Positions 43,146 to 53,036 of a stretch of DNA of 64,000 nucleotides are shown one piece after another. The position numbers and the translations under genes were made by a program. Origin of the DNA: Flavobacteriales bacterium (GTDB taxonomy: Bacteria > Bacteroidota > Bacteroidia > NS11-12g > UBA9320); assembly GCA_020635435.1 (NCBI GenBank), contig JACJZU010000002.1, forward strand, positions 62,001 through 126,000, given 5' to 3'. Numbering within the stretch: the stretch's first letter is position 1; the number at the start of each line of letters is the position of its first letter. A model generated the notes under the pieces. It saw nothing but the letters and a program-made list of their open reading frames with translations. It was not told the DNA's origin and searched no databases.

Positions 43146-43520
43146 ATGGCCAGGATAAGCGGAGTCGATATTCCAAGAAACAAGAGAGGCGTGATCGCCT
43201 TAACCTATATTTATGGGATCGGGTTGTCCCGTTCACAGGATATTTTGGACAAAGCCGGAGTAAGCCGGGATAAGCACGTAGAGGATTGGAACGACGATGA
43301 GTTGAATTCCATTCGTGCCCTGATCACGGAATTCAAAACAGAGGGAGAACTGCGTTCGGAAATTCAAATGAACATCAAGCGATTGATGGACATTGGATGT
43401 TACCGAGGACTCCGTCATCGTAAAGGATTGCCTTTGCGCGGTCAGCGAACTAAGAACAACAGCCGTACCCGTAAAGGGAAGCGTAAAACGGTTGCGAACA
43501 AGAAAAAGGCCACTAAGTAA
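43146..43520 (+). CDS. rpsM: ribosomal protein S13
   Basis: It has 124 residues: MARISGVDIPRNKRGVIAL, YGIGLSRSQDIL, and the basic tail RGLRHRKGLPLRGQRTKNNS that reaches the tRNAs. Confidence 0.97.
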   Translation: MARISGVDIPRNKRGVIALTYIYGIGLSRSQDILDKAGVSRDKHVEDWNDDELNSIRALITEFKTEGELRSEIQMNIKRLMDIGCYRGLRHRKGLPLRGQRTKNNSRTRKGKRKTVANKKKATK

Positions 43521-43535
43521 TAAGTAAGAGTATTC

Positions 43536-43922
43536 ATGGCAACTAGAAAAGTCACCAAGAAGCGTAAAGTAAACGTAGAACCAACCGGTCAGGTTTATAT
43601 CAAGGCTTCATTTAACAACATCCTGATCTCGATCACCAATTCACAAGGTCAGGTTATTTCATGGTCCAGTGCCGGAAAAAGAGGTTTCCGCGGATCAAAG
43701 AAGAATACCCCTTACGCTGCTCAAATGGCCTGCAGCGAAGCCGCTAAAACAGCTTCGGAACTCGGTCTGAAAAAAGTGGATGTATTTGTGAAAGGTCCGG
43801 GTGCCGGTCGTGAAGCCGCCGTTCGTACACTCCTTACACATGGCATAGAGGTAATGTCGATCACCGACCGTACACCACTTCCGCACAACGGATGCCGCCC
43901 ACCAAAACGACGTAGAGTTTAA
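43536..43922 (+). CDS. rpsK: ribosomal protein S11
   Basis: It has 128 residues: YIKASFNNILISITNSQGQV, SSAGKRGFRGSKKNTPYAAQ, FVKGPGAGREAAVRTL and TPLPHNGCRPPKRRR at the C-terminus. Confidence 0.97.
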   Translation: MATRKVTKKRKVNVEPTGQVYIKASFNNILISITNSQGQVISWSSAGKRGFRGSKKNTPYAAQMACSEAAKTASELGLKKVDVFVKGPGAGREAAVRTLLTHGIEVMSITDRTPLPHNGCRPPKRRRV

Positions 43923-43939
43923 CAGTTAGAGAAAGATCC

Positions 43940-44542
43940 ATGGCAAGATATACAGGACCTAAATCCAAAATCGCAAGAAAATTCCGCGAGCCAATCTTTG
44001 GCCCGGATAAAGTGCTCGACAAGAAGAATTACCCACCGGGTATGCACGGGAACTCCCGTCGCCGAGGTAAGAAGTCGGAATACGCTATTCAGCTTGCAGA
44101 AAAGCAAAAGGCGAAATACACCTACGGTGTACTCGAGCGTCAGTTCGCGAACTTGTTCGATAAATCGGCCCGCAAGAAAGGTATCACCGGTGAGAACTTG
44201 TTGAAATACCTCGAAGCACGCCTTGATAACACTGTTTTCCGTTTGGGTATTGCACCTACACGCAGCGCTGCACGTCAGCTGGTTTCGCACAAGCACATCA
44301 TCGTTAACGGTACAGTTACCAATATCCCATCTTACCAACTTCGCCCGGGCGATGTAGTAGAGGTACGGGAAAAGTCCAAATCCCTTGAAGTGATCAACGA
44401 TGCACTTCATGCCCGCAAAAGCTTTGCATGGCTCGATTGGGACGGTGGTTCATACACAGGAAAATTCCTGACCTATCCCGAACGTGACGAGATCCCTGAA
44501 AATATCAAGGAACAACTCATCGTTGAATTGTACTCCAAGTAA
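43940..44542 (+). CDS. rpsD: ribosomal protein S4
   Basis: It has 200 residues, with MARYTGPKSKIARKFREPIF, an S4-type RNA-binding domain (LEARLDNTVFRLGIAPTRSA, HIIVNGTVTNIPSYQL) and no zinc-binding cysteines in the N-terminal arm. Confidence 0.97.
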   Translation: MARYTGPKSKIARKFREPIFGPDKVLDKKNYPPGMHGNSRRRGKKSEYAIQLAEKQKAKYTYGVLERQFANLFDKSARKKGITGENLLKYLEARLDNTVFRLGIAPTRSAARQLVSHKHIIVNGTVTNIPSYQLRPGDVVEVREKSKSLEVINDALHARKSFAWLDWDGGSYTGKFLTYPERDEIPENIKEQLIVELYSK

Positions 44543-44562
44543 TTTTAAAGAAGAAAGGTATT

Positions 44563-45555
44563 ATGGCAATTTTAGAATTTCAGCGACCGGACAAAGTGAT
44601 CATGCACAAAGAGACCAACAACTATGGTCTCTTCGAATTTTCTCCGCTCGAAAAAGGCTTTGGTGTTACGGTTGGTAACTCCATGCGCCGGGTATTACTT
44701 TCTTCACTGGAGGGGTATGCCATCACAACGATCAAAATACCTGGTGTAGATCATGAATTCAGCACCATTAAAGGTGTTGTGGAAGATGTAACCGAGATCA
44801 TCCTCAATCTGAAGCAAGTGCGCTTCAAAAGAGTGATGACAGGTTCCGAAACTGAGAAGATCTACATCTCCCTCAAGAATAAGGATTCCTTCACGGCGGG
44901 AGATATCGCGAAATTTACCAATGCGTTCGAGATCCTCAATCCGGATCTGGTGATCTGCCACATGGAAACTTTCGTGAATCTCGAGATCGAGATGACAGTC
45001 GATAAAGGTCGCGGTTATGTGCCTTCCGAAGAGAACCTTCCTTCCGATGCACCAATCGGACTTATACCCATCGATTCGATCTTCACCCCGATCAAGAATG
45101 TGAAGTTTCACGTTGAGGATTTTCGGGTTGAACAACGTACCGACTTCGAGAAACTGATCTTCGAAGTAACCACCGACGGATCCATTCATCCGGAAGAGGC
45201 ACTGAAGCAAGCTGCCAAGATCATGATCCAGCATTTGGTGCTGTTCTCCGACGAAAGCATCCTGCTCGATACACAAGTGAAGACCAAAACTTCTGAAGTG
45301 GATGAGAATACCCTGCACATGCGCAAGATCCTCAAAACTTCATTGGCCGATCTCGATCTTTCAGTTCGTGCATACAACTGTTTGAAAGCTGCCGAGATCC
45401 GTACGCTGGGAGAATTGGTGAGCTACAACATCGAAGATCTTCTGAAATTCAGAAACTTTGGAAAGAAGTCACTCACGGAACTGGAAGAATTCGTACGCGA
45501 GAAAGGATTGAACTTCGGGATGGATGTATCCAAATACCACCTCGACGAAGACTAA
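44563..45555 (+). CDS. rpoA: RNA polymerase alpha subunit
   Basis: The 330-residue protein has the N-terminal assembly domain (LEKGFGVTVGNSMRRVLLSS, VDHEFSTIKGVVEDVTEIIL) and a C-terminal domain with helix-hairpin-helix repeats (RAYNCLKAAEIRTLGELV, FRNFGKKSLTELEEFV), which contacts DNA and activators. It closes the alpha operon together with rplQ. Confidence 0.98.
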   Translation: MAILEFQRPDKVIMHKETNNYGLFEFSPLEKGFGVTVGNSMRRVLLSSLEGYAITTIKIPGVDHEFSTIKGVVEDVTEIILNLKQVRFKRVMTGSETEKIYISLKNKDSFTAGDIAKFTNAFEILNPDLVICHMETFVNLEIEMTVDKGRGYVPSEENLPSDAPIGLIPIDSIFTPIKNVKFHVEDFRVEQRTDFEKLIFEVTTDGSIHPEEALKQAAKIMIQHLVLFSDESILLDTQVKTKTSEVDENTLHMRKILKTSLADLDLSVRAYNCLKAAEIRTLGELVSYNIEDLLKFRNFGKKSLTELEEFVREKGLNFGMDVSKYHLDED

Positions 45556-45578
45556 TAAATATCAGGAGATAAGGGAAA

Positions 45579-46127
45579 ATGAGACACGGAAATAAAATAA
45601 ACCATCTGGGTCGGAAGAAGGCGCACCGCGAAGCTATGTTATCGAACATGGCCACGTCGCTCATCCTCCACAAGCGCATCTTTACCACTTTGGCCAAAGC
45701 CAAAGAATTGCGCGGCTATGTTGAGCCACTGATCACCAAGGCCAAAGATGATTCAACACACAGCAGAAGGGTCGTATTCAGCTACTTGCGCAATAAAGAC
45801 GGTGTTAAAGAACTGTTCTCAACCGTTGCAGAGAAGGTAGGAGATCGTCCGGGTGGATACACACGTATTTTGAAAACCCATAACCGAATGGGCGACAATG
45901 CAGAGATGTGTATGATGGAATTGGTTGATTTCAACGAATTGATGCTTGAAGCTGCCGAAGATCGTAAAGCCGGCAAAGTAGGCACCAAGAAGCGTACGCG
46001 TCGTGGTAAGTCCAAAACGGGAGCTACCGAAACGGTAACGGCAAAGGCTGTTGAAAAAGCCGAAGATCAGGATATTGATACTTCCTCCGAACAGGCAGAT
46101 GCCGGTGAGCAGGAAGAACAGGCATAG
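45579..46127 (+). CDS. rplQ: ribosomal protein L17 with long C-terminal extension
   Basis: It has 182 residues, about 55 more than E. coli L17. The core (MRHGNKINHLGRKKAHREAM, THSRRVVFSYLRNKDGV, DRPGGYTRILKT) ends near residue 125. The tail is first basic (KKRTRRGKSKTGA), then acidic (EDQDIDTSSEQADAGEQEEQ). Tails of this kind are known in Bacteroidota. Confidence 0.95.
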   Translation: MRHGNKINHLGRKKAHREAMLSNMATSLILHKRIFTTLAKAKELRGYVEPLITKAKDDSTHSRRVVFSYLRNKDGVKELFSTVAEKVGDRPGGYTRILKTHNRMGDNAEMCMMELVDFNELMLEAAEDRKAGKVGTKKRTRRGKSKTGATETVTAKAVEKAEDQDIDTSSEQADAGEQEEQA

Positions 46128-46146
46128 GTTTAATTGGTTTAAGAGG

Positions 46147-46180
46147 AGGAGGATATCGGTATCGGTATCCTCTTTTTTTT
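46147..46180 (+). terminator. terminator of the ribosomal supercluster
   Basis: GAGGATATCG and CGGTATCCTC form a strong stem around a short loop, followed by at least eight thymines, 20 bases after rplQ. The 150 bases from here to the yebC stop show nothing I recognise. Confidence 0.85.
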
Positions 46181-46330
46181 AAATGGAAATCGCCATATCG
46201 AACTGTCCAATCGGTTTTAGCATAGTGATACTAACGCGGTGGGCTTCAAATTAAACGGAAGGATGCCTCACTGAAACATTGAATCGGATCCGGGCAGGAG
46301 CACAGGTTTCGGGGTCACCTCCGAAACGTT

Positions 46331-47044
46331 TCAGCTTTCATCCATGGTATGGAAAACGGACTGTACGTCATCGTCTTCCTCAAGGCGTTCCAGAAGCTTG
46401 TCGATGTCCTTCTTCTGTTCTTCGGTCAGTGTGACCGTAACTTGTGGTATGCGTTCAAAACCGGACGAAAGGATCTCCATGTTGTTCTCCTCGAGATATT
46501 TCTGAATGGATCCAAAACTCTCGAATGGCGCATATATGATAATTCCATCCTCATCCACAAAAACTTCCTCCGCACCAAAATCGATCAGTTCCAGTTCCAG
46601 TTCTTCCGGATCGATTCCCTTGTTCTCGATGCGAAAATTGCAGGTATGATCGAACATGAAAGAGACGGAACCCGAAGTTCCCAAACTGCCGTCGCATTTG
46701 GTGAAATGGCTGCGGATATTGGCTACGGTTCGGTTGTTGTTATCTGTTGCCGTTTCCACCAGAATCGCCACCCCATGAGGGCCATAACCCTCGAAGATCA
46801 CTTCCTTGTAATTCGAAGTGTCCTTGTCTTTGGCCTTTTTGATCGCCCTTTCGATGATCTCTTTGGGCATATTGGCAGCTTTGGCATTCTGCATTACGGC
46901 GCGGAGCCTGGAGTTGGCTTCCGGTTCCGGACCGCCTTCCTTAATGGCCATCACAATATCCTTCCCGATCCTGGAGAAGGTTTTGGACATCTTACTCCAT
47001 CGTTTGAGTTTCCTGGTTTTCCTGAATTCAAATGCTCTTCCCAT
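46331..47044 (-). CDS. yebC: YebC/TACO1-family protein
   Basis: The 237-residue protein has the full YebC pattern: MGRAFEFRKTRKLKRWSKMS, IVMAIKEGGPEPEANSRL, NMPKEIIERAIKKA, EGYGPHGVAILVE, NRTVANIRSHFTKCDGSLG and SVSFMFD. Family members help ribosomes through difficult sequences such as prolines, and some act as transcription regulators. Start 47044 is the conserved MGR; three upstream codons in frame are rejected. Confidence 0.93.
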   Translation of the reverse strand: MGRAFEFRKTRKLKRWSKMSKTFSRIGKDIVMAIKEGGPEPEANSRLRAVMQNAKAANMPKEIIERAIKKAKDKDTSNYKEVIFEGYGPHGVAILVETATDNNNRTVANIRSHFTKCDGSLGTSGSVSFMFDHTCNFRIENKGIDPEELELELIDFGAEEVFVDEDGIIIYAPFESFGSIQKYLEENNMEILSSGFERIPQVTVTLTEEQKKDIDKLLERLEEDDDVQSVFHTMDES

Positions 47045-47170
47045 CGGGTGCAAATTTGCTAAAATCGGCGACTATAATTTTCAGTTGATTTCATTTTTTG
47101 AGGAGAATGTGATCCGTTTTAGGTCCGGGCAGGAGATCAAAGCAATGGATCACTCTGGCTTAAATAAAGA

Positions 47171-47190
47171 GGTCTCCCCGAGGGGAGACC
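47171..47190 (-). terminator. terminator of the M42 peptidase gene
   Basis: GGTCTCCCC and GGGGAGACC form a perfect 9-bp hairpin with a two-base centre, 42 bases after the peptidase stop. On the minus strand TCTTTATTTA follows, a weak thymine run. Confidence 0.65.
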
Positions 47191-47232
47191 TTCCATAGTG
47201 TATCTAGCTAAATCCCTTAGTCCGATCCCGAT

Positions 47233-48303
47233 CTACTTGAAATAACGGAAATCTGTTCCCGCAGGAAGTTGTTTGACAAATTCGAACATCAGTTTGATAA
47301 CCCCGTCGATATCGTCTTTGTGCACGGTTTCCACCGTGGTATGCATGTAACGCAGGGGCAGGGAGATCAGAGCCGAGGCTACCCCCTCAGCCGAATAGGC
47401 AAAGGAATCCGTGTCCGTTCCTGTTGACCTTCCGGCTGTGGTGCGCTGGAATTCGATCTTCTTTTTACGAGCCACATCGATGATCATTTTGAGGAGGTTG
47501 TTTTGTACGGCAGGTCCGGTCGTAAGAGTAGGACCTCCACCACATTTGATCTCTCCCTGTGTTTTCTTATCGTACATCGGAGTGGTTGTATCGTGCGTTA
47601 CATCCGTTATAACAGCCACATCCGGTCGAATACTTCGGGAGATCATTTCTGCACCACGCAAACCGATCTCTTCCTGAACGGCATTTACAATGTACAGTGT
47701 ATACGGGAGTTTTACCTTCTTTTCGGAGATCATGCGCGCAACTTCGGCGATCATGAAACCACCGATGCGGTTATCAAAGGCGCGACCGGTGATGAAATCC
47801 TTCCCGAGATCCATCACGTCTCCTTCAAAAGTGGCCACTGTGCCAACAAATATCCCGGCCTCTTCTACGGCGTTTTTGGATGACGCTCCAATATCGATGA
47901 ACAAATTCTTCAACGAAGGTTGTTCTTCTTTCATTCGATCCCGAACGTGTATGGCAGGCCAACCGAAAACGCCTTTGACCACCCCTTTTTCACCGTGCAG
48001 ATTCACGCGCATGCTTGGTGCGATCTGATGATCCGAACCACCTAATCGGCTCACACTGATGTACCCATCCGAACTGATGTAATTCACAAACCAGGCGATC
48101 TCATCGGCATGCGCTTCAATAACCACCTTATAGTCCTTGCCTGGATTGATGATGGCGGCTACCGAACCATAGGTGTCCACCATGTAATCGTCTACATAAG
48201 GCTTTACATAGTCGAGCCAGATCTGTTGTCCAGAACTTTCAAAGCCGGTAGGAGAGGCGTTGTTCAGATACCGCTCCAAAAATTTTCTACTTTCTTTTCT
48301 CAT
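47233..48303 (-). CDS. M42-family metallopeptidase
   Basis: The 356-residue protein has the glutamyl-aminopeptidase/endoglucanase-like motifs: VVIEAHADEIAWFVNYI (first metal histidine and aspartate), GRAFDNRIGGFM (bridging aspartate), VNAVQEEIGLRGAEM (catalytic and metal glutamates), VAVITDVTHDT, and a C-terminal PLRYMHTTVETVHKDD (metal histidine). It removes N-terminal residues from peptides in the cytoplasm. It lies 34 bases behind the efflux permease gene and may be read through from it. Confidence 0.92.
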   Translation of the reverse strand: MRKESRKFLERYLNNASPTGFESSGQQIWLDYVKPYVDDYMVDTYGSVAAIINPGKDYKVVIEAHADEIAWFVNYISSDGYISVSRLGGSDHQIAPSMRVNLHGEKGVVKGVFGWPAIHVRDRMKEEQPSLKNLFIDIGASSKNAVEEAGIFVGTVATFEGDVMDLGKDFITGRAFDNRIGGFMIAEVARMISEKKVKLPYTLYIVNAVQEEIGLRGAEMISRSIRPDVAVITDVTHDTTTPMYDKKTQGEIKCGGGPTLTTGPAVQNNLLKMIIDVARKKKIEFQRTTAGRSTGTDTDSFAYSAEGVASALISLPLRYMHTTVETVHKDDIDGVIKLMFEFVKQLPAGTDFRYFK

Positions 48304-48337
48304 TGCTTTCTGCGCTCAAAGTTAGACCATTCATGCA

Positions 48338-51300
48338 TCAGTCCGGTACGGTGCCTATGTTGGTGTTCTCCACATCTTCCTCCTTCACAAGCCCGCCAAC
48401 GAGCGACTTCACTTTCACTGTGGCACGATCGCTCATCATGTACATCACCGGTACGATGATCAATGTAAGGAAGGTGGCGAAGATGAGTCCGAAAATTACC
48501 GTCCAGGCCATAGGTCCCCAGAAATTCGCATTGTCTCCACCGAAGTAGATCTGTGCATCAAATTCGGTGAGCAGGGTGTAGAAGTTGATATTCATACCTG
48601 TTGCCAGGGGAAGAAGACCCAATACCGTTGTGATCGCAGTGAGCAAAACCGGACGCAAACGTGTACGACCTGCCTCTACAATAGTTCCCACGATCTCGTC
48701 GTACGGCAAACGGCCATTGTCGGGAATACCGAGCTCGGCTCTTCGGCGCTGCCGAAGCAGTATGGTGTAATCGATGAGTACGATGGCATTGTTCACCACA
48801 ACCCCTGCAAGTGAGATGATGCCGATCCCGCTCATCATGATGGAGAACGGCATACGTGCAATACCAAAACCGAGGAATACCCCAATGATACTGAAGATCA
48901 CGGAACACATGATGATAAGTGGACCGATCACACTGTTGAACTGTGTTACGATGATCAGGAAGATGATGAACATGGCAAGCATCATGGCTCCCATAAGGAA
49001 ATCCTGTGATTTGCCCTGTTCCTCCTGCTCCCCGGTGAATTTGAATTCGTAGCCTTCCTTTTTGGGAAAATCGGACAGCAGTTCCTTGTACTGACCAACG
49101 ATCTCATTGGCATTGAAGCCCTCTTCCACTTCGGAGAATATCGTGATCACCCGATCCATATCCAGTCGCTTCACGGTTCCGTAGGTTGAATTGAACCGGA
49201 CATCGGCCACAGCAGATATGGGGACCTGCGAGATCTTCCCGGTAGCCATGTTCCGGAAAGTGATCTTCGTGTTTAACAGGTCGTTGAGATTGTAGCGGTA
49301 TGCATCCAAAAAGCGGAGATTGATCTCATAATCATCTTCACCCTCTTTGAATTTGCTGATCTCCTTACCCTGATTGGCCACTCGGAGGGTGTTGGCAATG
49401 TCCATAGTGGAAACCCCGAATCGTCGGGCAGCTTCGCGGTCTATGGTCACTTCCAGCATAGGCTTGCCCAACTCGAGGTCGGTCTTCAGCTGATCCACAC
49501 CCGGAATACGTGCATCTTCCATTTTGCGTTTGATGGATTCTACGTAGGAGATCAGTTCGAGGTAGTTCTCACCTTTTACTTCCACATTGATGGGTTTACC
49601 CACAGGAGGTCCCATATTATCCTTAGAGAAGGTGAGCTCAGCTTCCGGAAAATCCGAGCAGGCCTTCTTAATACGTGTCATAAGTTCACTGGTCTTGGTG
49701 TCCGATAGGAATACGCGTTCCTCATAATCGAGGAAGGAGACCGTGATACGTGCCTTATTCGGGGAGCTTCCGGATTGTGGACCCTCATTGGGATCGGAGG
49801 TTTTCTCCCCAACCTGTGCGAGCATGGCCTCCACGATCACGCTGTCGGGCGCAACCTCAGCAGCGATGCGCTGTTCCAGTTTTTTGGTGATCTCATTCGT
49901 TTTCTCGATATCGGTTCCCAAAGGTGTTTCGACGAAAACGTTCACCATTTTGGGCTCATTCTCCGGGAAGAACACGATCTCCGGATCACTGGAGAAATAG
50001 AATCCCAATGATAGGATCATGAGCAGAACGGTCCCGAGGAAGTAGAGAAGCGGTCTGTATCCGCGAAGGGCAAATTCCACCCGCCTGCTGTACCAGTTCT
50101 CGATCTTGGGCATGGTGTACTTCATGAAATGATTGCCCACGGGGATCATGTAATAGCGGTTCACCAATGCGAAAAGCACACCTACCAAAAAGAGCGCTCC
50201 GAGCAGGATCATATTGGTCCCGTTCACACCCTCGGCATCTGCAGAGCGCATGTTGCGGCCAACGAGAATGAATATGACCCCAACGATCAAAGCCAGGATC
50301 AGGCGTGTGAAGAACTTCTTCGCTTTGCTCTGTTTGGCCTCTTCAATGTCCATCATGTCGGCAGTGAGCACAGGATTCACAACCAAAGCAACGAAAAGGG
50401 AGGAGGCCAATACAATGATGAGGGTAATGGGTAGGAATTTCATGAATTCGCCCATGAGATCCTTCCAGAACAGCAATGGAACGAAAGCTGCGAGGGTAGT
50501 GGCGGTGGAGGCTATGATCGCCGACGCTACTTCACCGACGCCCTGCTTGGAAGAATCCTCCTGACTCAATGAGGTTGTGGTGCGCAGGCGATAGATATTC
50601 TCGACGACCACAATACCATTATCAACGAGCATACCCAATGCCAGTATCAGGGAGAAGAGCACCATCATGTTCAGGGTATTGCCTCCAAAATTGAGGAGGG
50701 CGATTCCCATGAGCATGGAGAGGGGAATTGCTATTCCCACGAACAAACTGTTCCGCAAACCGAGGAAGAACACCAGTACACCAACCACGAGCAATACACC
50801 CATGATGATGCTGTTCTCCAGGTTATTCACCATGGATTTGGTGAATTTACTCTGGTCGTTGGTGATGAGTACGTTCAGATCCTTCGGAAAGCGGTTTTCC
50901 TGAGCATCGGCGATGATGGCGCGTATCTTCTCGGCTGCGTTCAGGAGGTTCTCGCCGCTCTTCTTCTTTACGTCGAGGGCTACGACCGGTTTGCCGTCGA
51001 GGCGGGCAAAGCTTGTCGGCTCCTTCGGACCGAAACTCACGGTTCCGATATCTCGCATGTAAACGATGTTCTGGAACTCATTCTTTACGATCACATCGAG
51101 GATGTCGCGATAGTCCTTGAATTCACCGTTTATCCGAATGTTGCGTCGGGTTATATCTCCGCCATCTATGCTTCGGATATCTCCGCCCGACATGGTTATG
51201 TTCTCGCCGGCGATCGCACGTTCTACATCTGTGAGGGTGATCTCCAGTGCCTCCATTTTGATCCGGTCAACACTCACCTCAACTTCATCCTCGGTAAGTC

Positions 51301-51859
51301 CGGTAATGTCCACCGCACTTATTTCCGGCAGTTTTTCGATCTCATCTTCCAGATATTCCGAATATTCCTTGAGCTTCTCCTCCGGATAATTCCCGTAAAC
51401 GTTCACGTTCATTACAGGCATCTCCGAAAAATCCAGCTCCATAATACTCGGATCGGCAGGGAGATCATTCGGTAATTCGGCATCGGCACGGTCCACTGCA
51501 TCTTTTACTTCCTGCAAAGCCTCGTTACTGGGAACATCAAGGTCGAATTCGGCTATGATGATGGAAAAGTCCTGAATCGAAGTGGAACTGAGTTTCTTTA
51601 TACCATTGATGGTGTTCAGCTCCTTCTCGATCGGACGGGTAACGAGGTTTTCCATATCCACGGGTGAATTACCCGGGTATACGGTGTTGATATAGATCGT
51701 GGGCTGCTTGATCTCCGGGAAACTCTCCTTGGGCATGGTGCTGTACGAGCGCCATCCGATCACGAGGATGATAAAGACCATCACATACACGCTGATCCGG
51801 TTCTGCACCGACCAGCTGGAGAGTTTGAATTCCTTTATTATTTCCTGAATTTTCGCCAT
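48338..51859 (-). CDS. RND efflux transporter, inner-membrane permease
   Basis: The 1,173-residue protein has 12 transmembrane segments in two repeats with large periplasmic loops (FPEIKQPTIYINTVYPGNSP, EKELNTINGIKKLSSTS). TM4 holds the proton-relay aspartate in LILALGMLVDNGIVVVENI, a single Asp (VDN). Loop ends show RLRPVLLTAITTVLGLLPLA. A stretch of about 60 residues between repeats (near 540-600) carries two extra hydrophobic segments and makes it longer than AcrB-type proteins. It belongs to the hydrophobe/amphiphile or uncharacterised RND branch; the substrate is unknown. Confidence 0.92.
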   Translation of the reverse strand: MAKIQEIIKEFKLSSWSVQNRISVYVMVFIILVIGWRSYSTMPKESFPEIKQPTIYINTVYPGNSPVDMENLVTRPIEKELNTINGIKKLSSTSIQDFSIIIAEFDLDVPSNEALQEVKDAVDRADAELPNDLPADPSIMELDFSEMPVMNVNVYGNYPEEKLKEYSEYLEDEIEKLPEISAVDITGLTEDEVEVSVDRIKMEALEITLTDVERAIAGENITMSGGDIRSIDGGDITRRNIRINGEFKDYRDILDVIVKNEFQNIVYMRDIGTVSFGPKEPTSFARLDGKPVVALDVKKKSGENLLNAAEKIRAIIADAQENRFPKDLNVLITNDQSKFTKSMVNNLENSIIMGVLLVVGVLVFFLGLRNSLFVGIAIPLSMLMGIALLNFGGNTLNMMVLFSLILALGMLVDNGIVVVENIYRLRTTTSLSQEDSSKQGVGEVASAIIASTATTLAAFVPLLFWKDLMGEFMKFLPITLIIVLASSLFVALVVNPVLTADMMDIEEAKQSKAKKFFTRLILALIVGVIFILVGRNMRSADAEGVNGTNMILLGALFLVGVLFALVNRYYMIPVGNHFMKYTMPKIENWYSRRVEFALRGYRPLLYFLGTVLLMILSLGFYFSSDPEIVFFPENEPKMVNVFVETPLGTDIEKTNEITKKLEQRIAAEVAPDSVIVEAMLAQVGEKTSDPNEGPQSGSSPNKARITVSFLDYEERVFLSDTKTSELMTRIKKACSDFPEAELTFSKDNMGPPVGKPINVEVKGENYLELISYVESIKRKMEDARIPGVDQLKTDLELGKPMLEVTIDREAARRFGVSTMDIANTLRVANQGKEISKFKEGEDDYEINLRFLDAYRYNLNDLLNTKITFRNMATGKISQVPISAVADVRFNSTYGTVKRLDMDRVITIFSEVEEGFNANEIVGQYKELLSDFPKKEGYEFKFTGEQEEQGKSQDFLMGAMMLAMFIIFLIIVTQFNSVIGPLIIMCSVIFSIIGVFLGFGIARMPFSIMMSGIGIISLAGVVVNNAIVLIDYTILLRQRRRAELGIPDNGRLPYDEIVGTIVEAGRTRLRPVLLTAITTVLGLLPLATGMNINFYTLLTEFDAQIYFGGDNANFWGPMAWTVIFGLIFATFLTLIIVPVMYMMSDRATVKVKSLVGGLVKEEDVENTNIGTVPD

Positions 51860-51864
51860 GCCAC

Positions 51865-52998
51865 TTATTTTTTGCTAACGATCTTCGCTTTGTCACCCGC
51901 AATCACTCCATTGTAACCTTCCACGATCAGCAGGTCGCCGGCTTCCAAACCGGATGAGATCACGCTCTCTCTCGCAAATTGTTTCTCAATGGTTATCATC
52001 GATCGACTCACATGTCCCTCATTATCAACAGTTAACACATAGTTGCCCTTTCCGTCGTTGCGGATCAGCTTGGTAGGTACCGAGATCACATTCGACTTAT
52101 TGTAATCACTTGCCGATATCAGGGCCAACATATTTGGTTTGAGCATGCGACTGCTATTCCCCGGCTTGAGGATCACGGTGAATGTTCGGTTATCCGGATC
52201 GATCACATTCCCAACGGACGAGATCTTCTCCCGGGTGGTGAGATTCAGGCTGGGGTAGAATACCTCGACCTCCTGCCCAACTTGAATGGACGAGATGTAC
52301 GATTCAGAAACATTCGCTTTGATCTCTACATCATTTAAATTCACTACGCGCATCACCCCCGGTCCGCCCATATTGCTTACAAGTTGCCCCTCGTTGGCGA
52401 ATATCTCATCCACTGTTCCGTTGATCGGGCTGCGCAGAACAAATTTGCCCAACTGAACCTGAGCAGTCAGCAGACTCTTCTGAAGACCTTCGTAGTTATT
52501 CTTGGCCTGTAGATACTGCATCTCGCTGCCGATCTTCTGATCCCAGAGTCGTTTTTGCTTTTCATAATTCGTTTTGGCGAGCTGAAGTGCGTTTTCCAGT
52601 TCGGCGATCTGAGCCTGAGCGGTACTTCCATCGAGGGAAACCAGTACCTGACCTTTATACACCCTTTGACCTTCACGAACATGGATCTCGGTGATCTTGC
52701 TCGGGATCTCCGGATTGATGATCACATTCATGTCGCTGGACACCAAACCCTGAAAGGTTACGGGATTCGTGAAAGTGCCGGGTTGAATCGTGTCGACCAT
52801 AACGGCAATGCCTTCGTCTTTGCGGGTTGTATCCAGTTCCGCAATTTCTTTTTCGAGCTTTTCAATTTCATCCTTTAGCTTGGCATAGGCCTTTTTCTTC
52901 TCAGTAAGTTCCTTTTGTTTGATATCCAGATCGGATCCTCCCTTTGAACAGGCCAGGAACATGGATGCAGTGATCAGAGCGATGATGAGTTGTTTCAT
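51865..52998 (-). CDS. RND efflux periplasmic adaptor lipoprotein
   Basis: It has 377 residues from MKQLIIALITASMFLACSKG, a lipoprotein signal with cysteine at residue 17. It has the membrane-fusion layout: an N-terminal coiled segment (KQKELTEKKKAYAKLKDEIE), a barrel-sandwich half (VREGQRVYKGQVLVSLD), a helical hairpin, a second half (LRSPINGTVDEIFANEGQLV) and the beta-barrel (VEVFYPSLN). It bridges the permease and TolC. The frame extends 14 codons upstream, but the signal sequence fixes the start. Confidence 0.92.
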   Translation of the reverse strand: MKQLIIALITASMFLACSKGGSDLDIKQKELTEKKKAYAKLKDEIEKLEKEIAELDTTRKDEGIAVMVDTIQPGTFTNPVTFQGLVSSDMNVIINPEIPSKITEIHVREGQRVYKGQVLVSLDGSTAQAQIAELENALQLAKTNYEKQKRLWDQKIGSEMQYLQAKNNYEGLQKSLLTAQVQLGKFVLRSPINGTVDEIFANEGQLVSNMGGPGVMRVVNLNDVEIKANVSESYISSIQVGQEVEVFYPSLNLTTREKISSVGNVIDPDNRTFTVILKPGNSSRMLKPNMLALISASDYNKSNVISVPTKLIRNDGKGNYVLTVDNEGHVSRSMITIEKQFARESVISSGLEAGDLLIVEGYNGVIAGDKAKIVSKK

Positions 52999-53036
52999 GA
53001 GTTTTATTTCTTTTTGATGATTGGGGTGATTCTTGA

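Noticed and set aside
46281..47140. TCCGGGCAGGAG occurring at both sides of yebC
   Set aside because: Only 12 bases match, with no extended similarity or pairing; probably chance.
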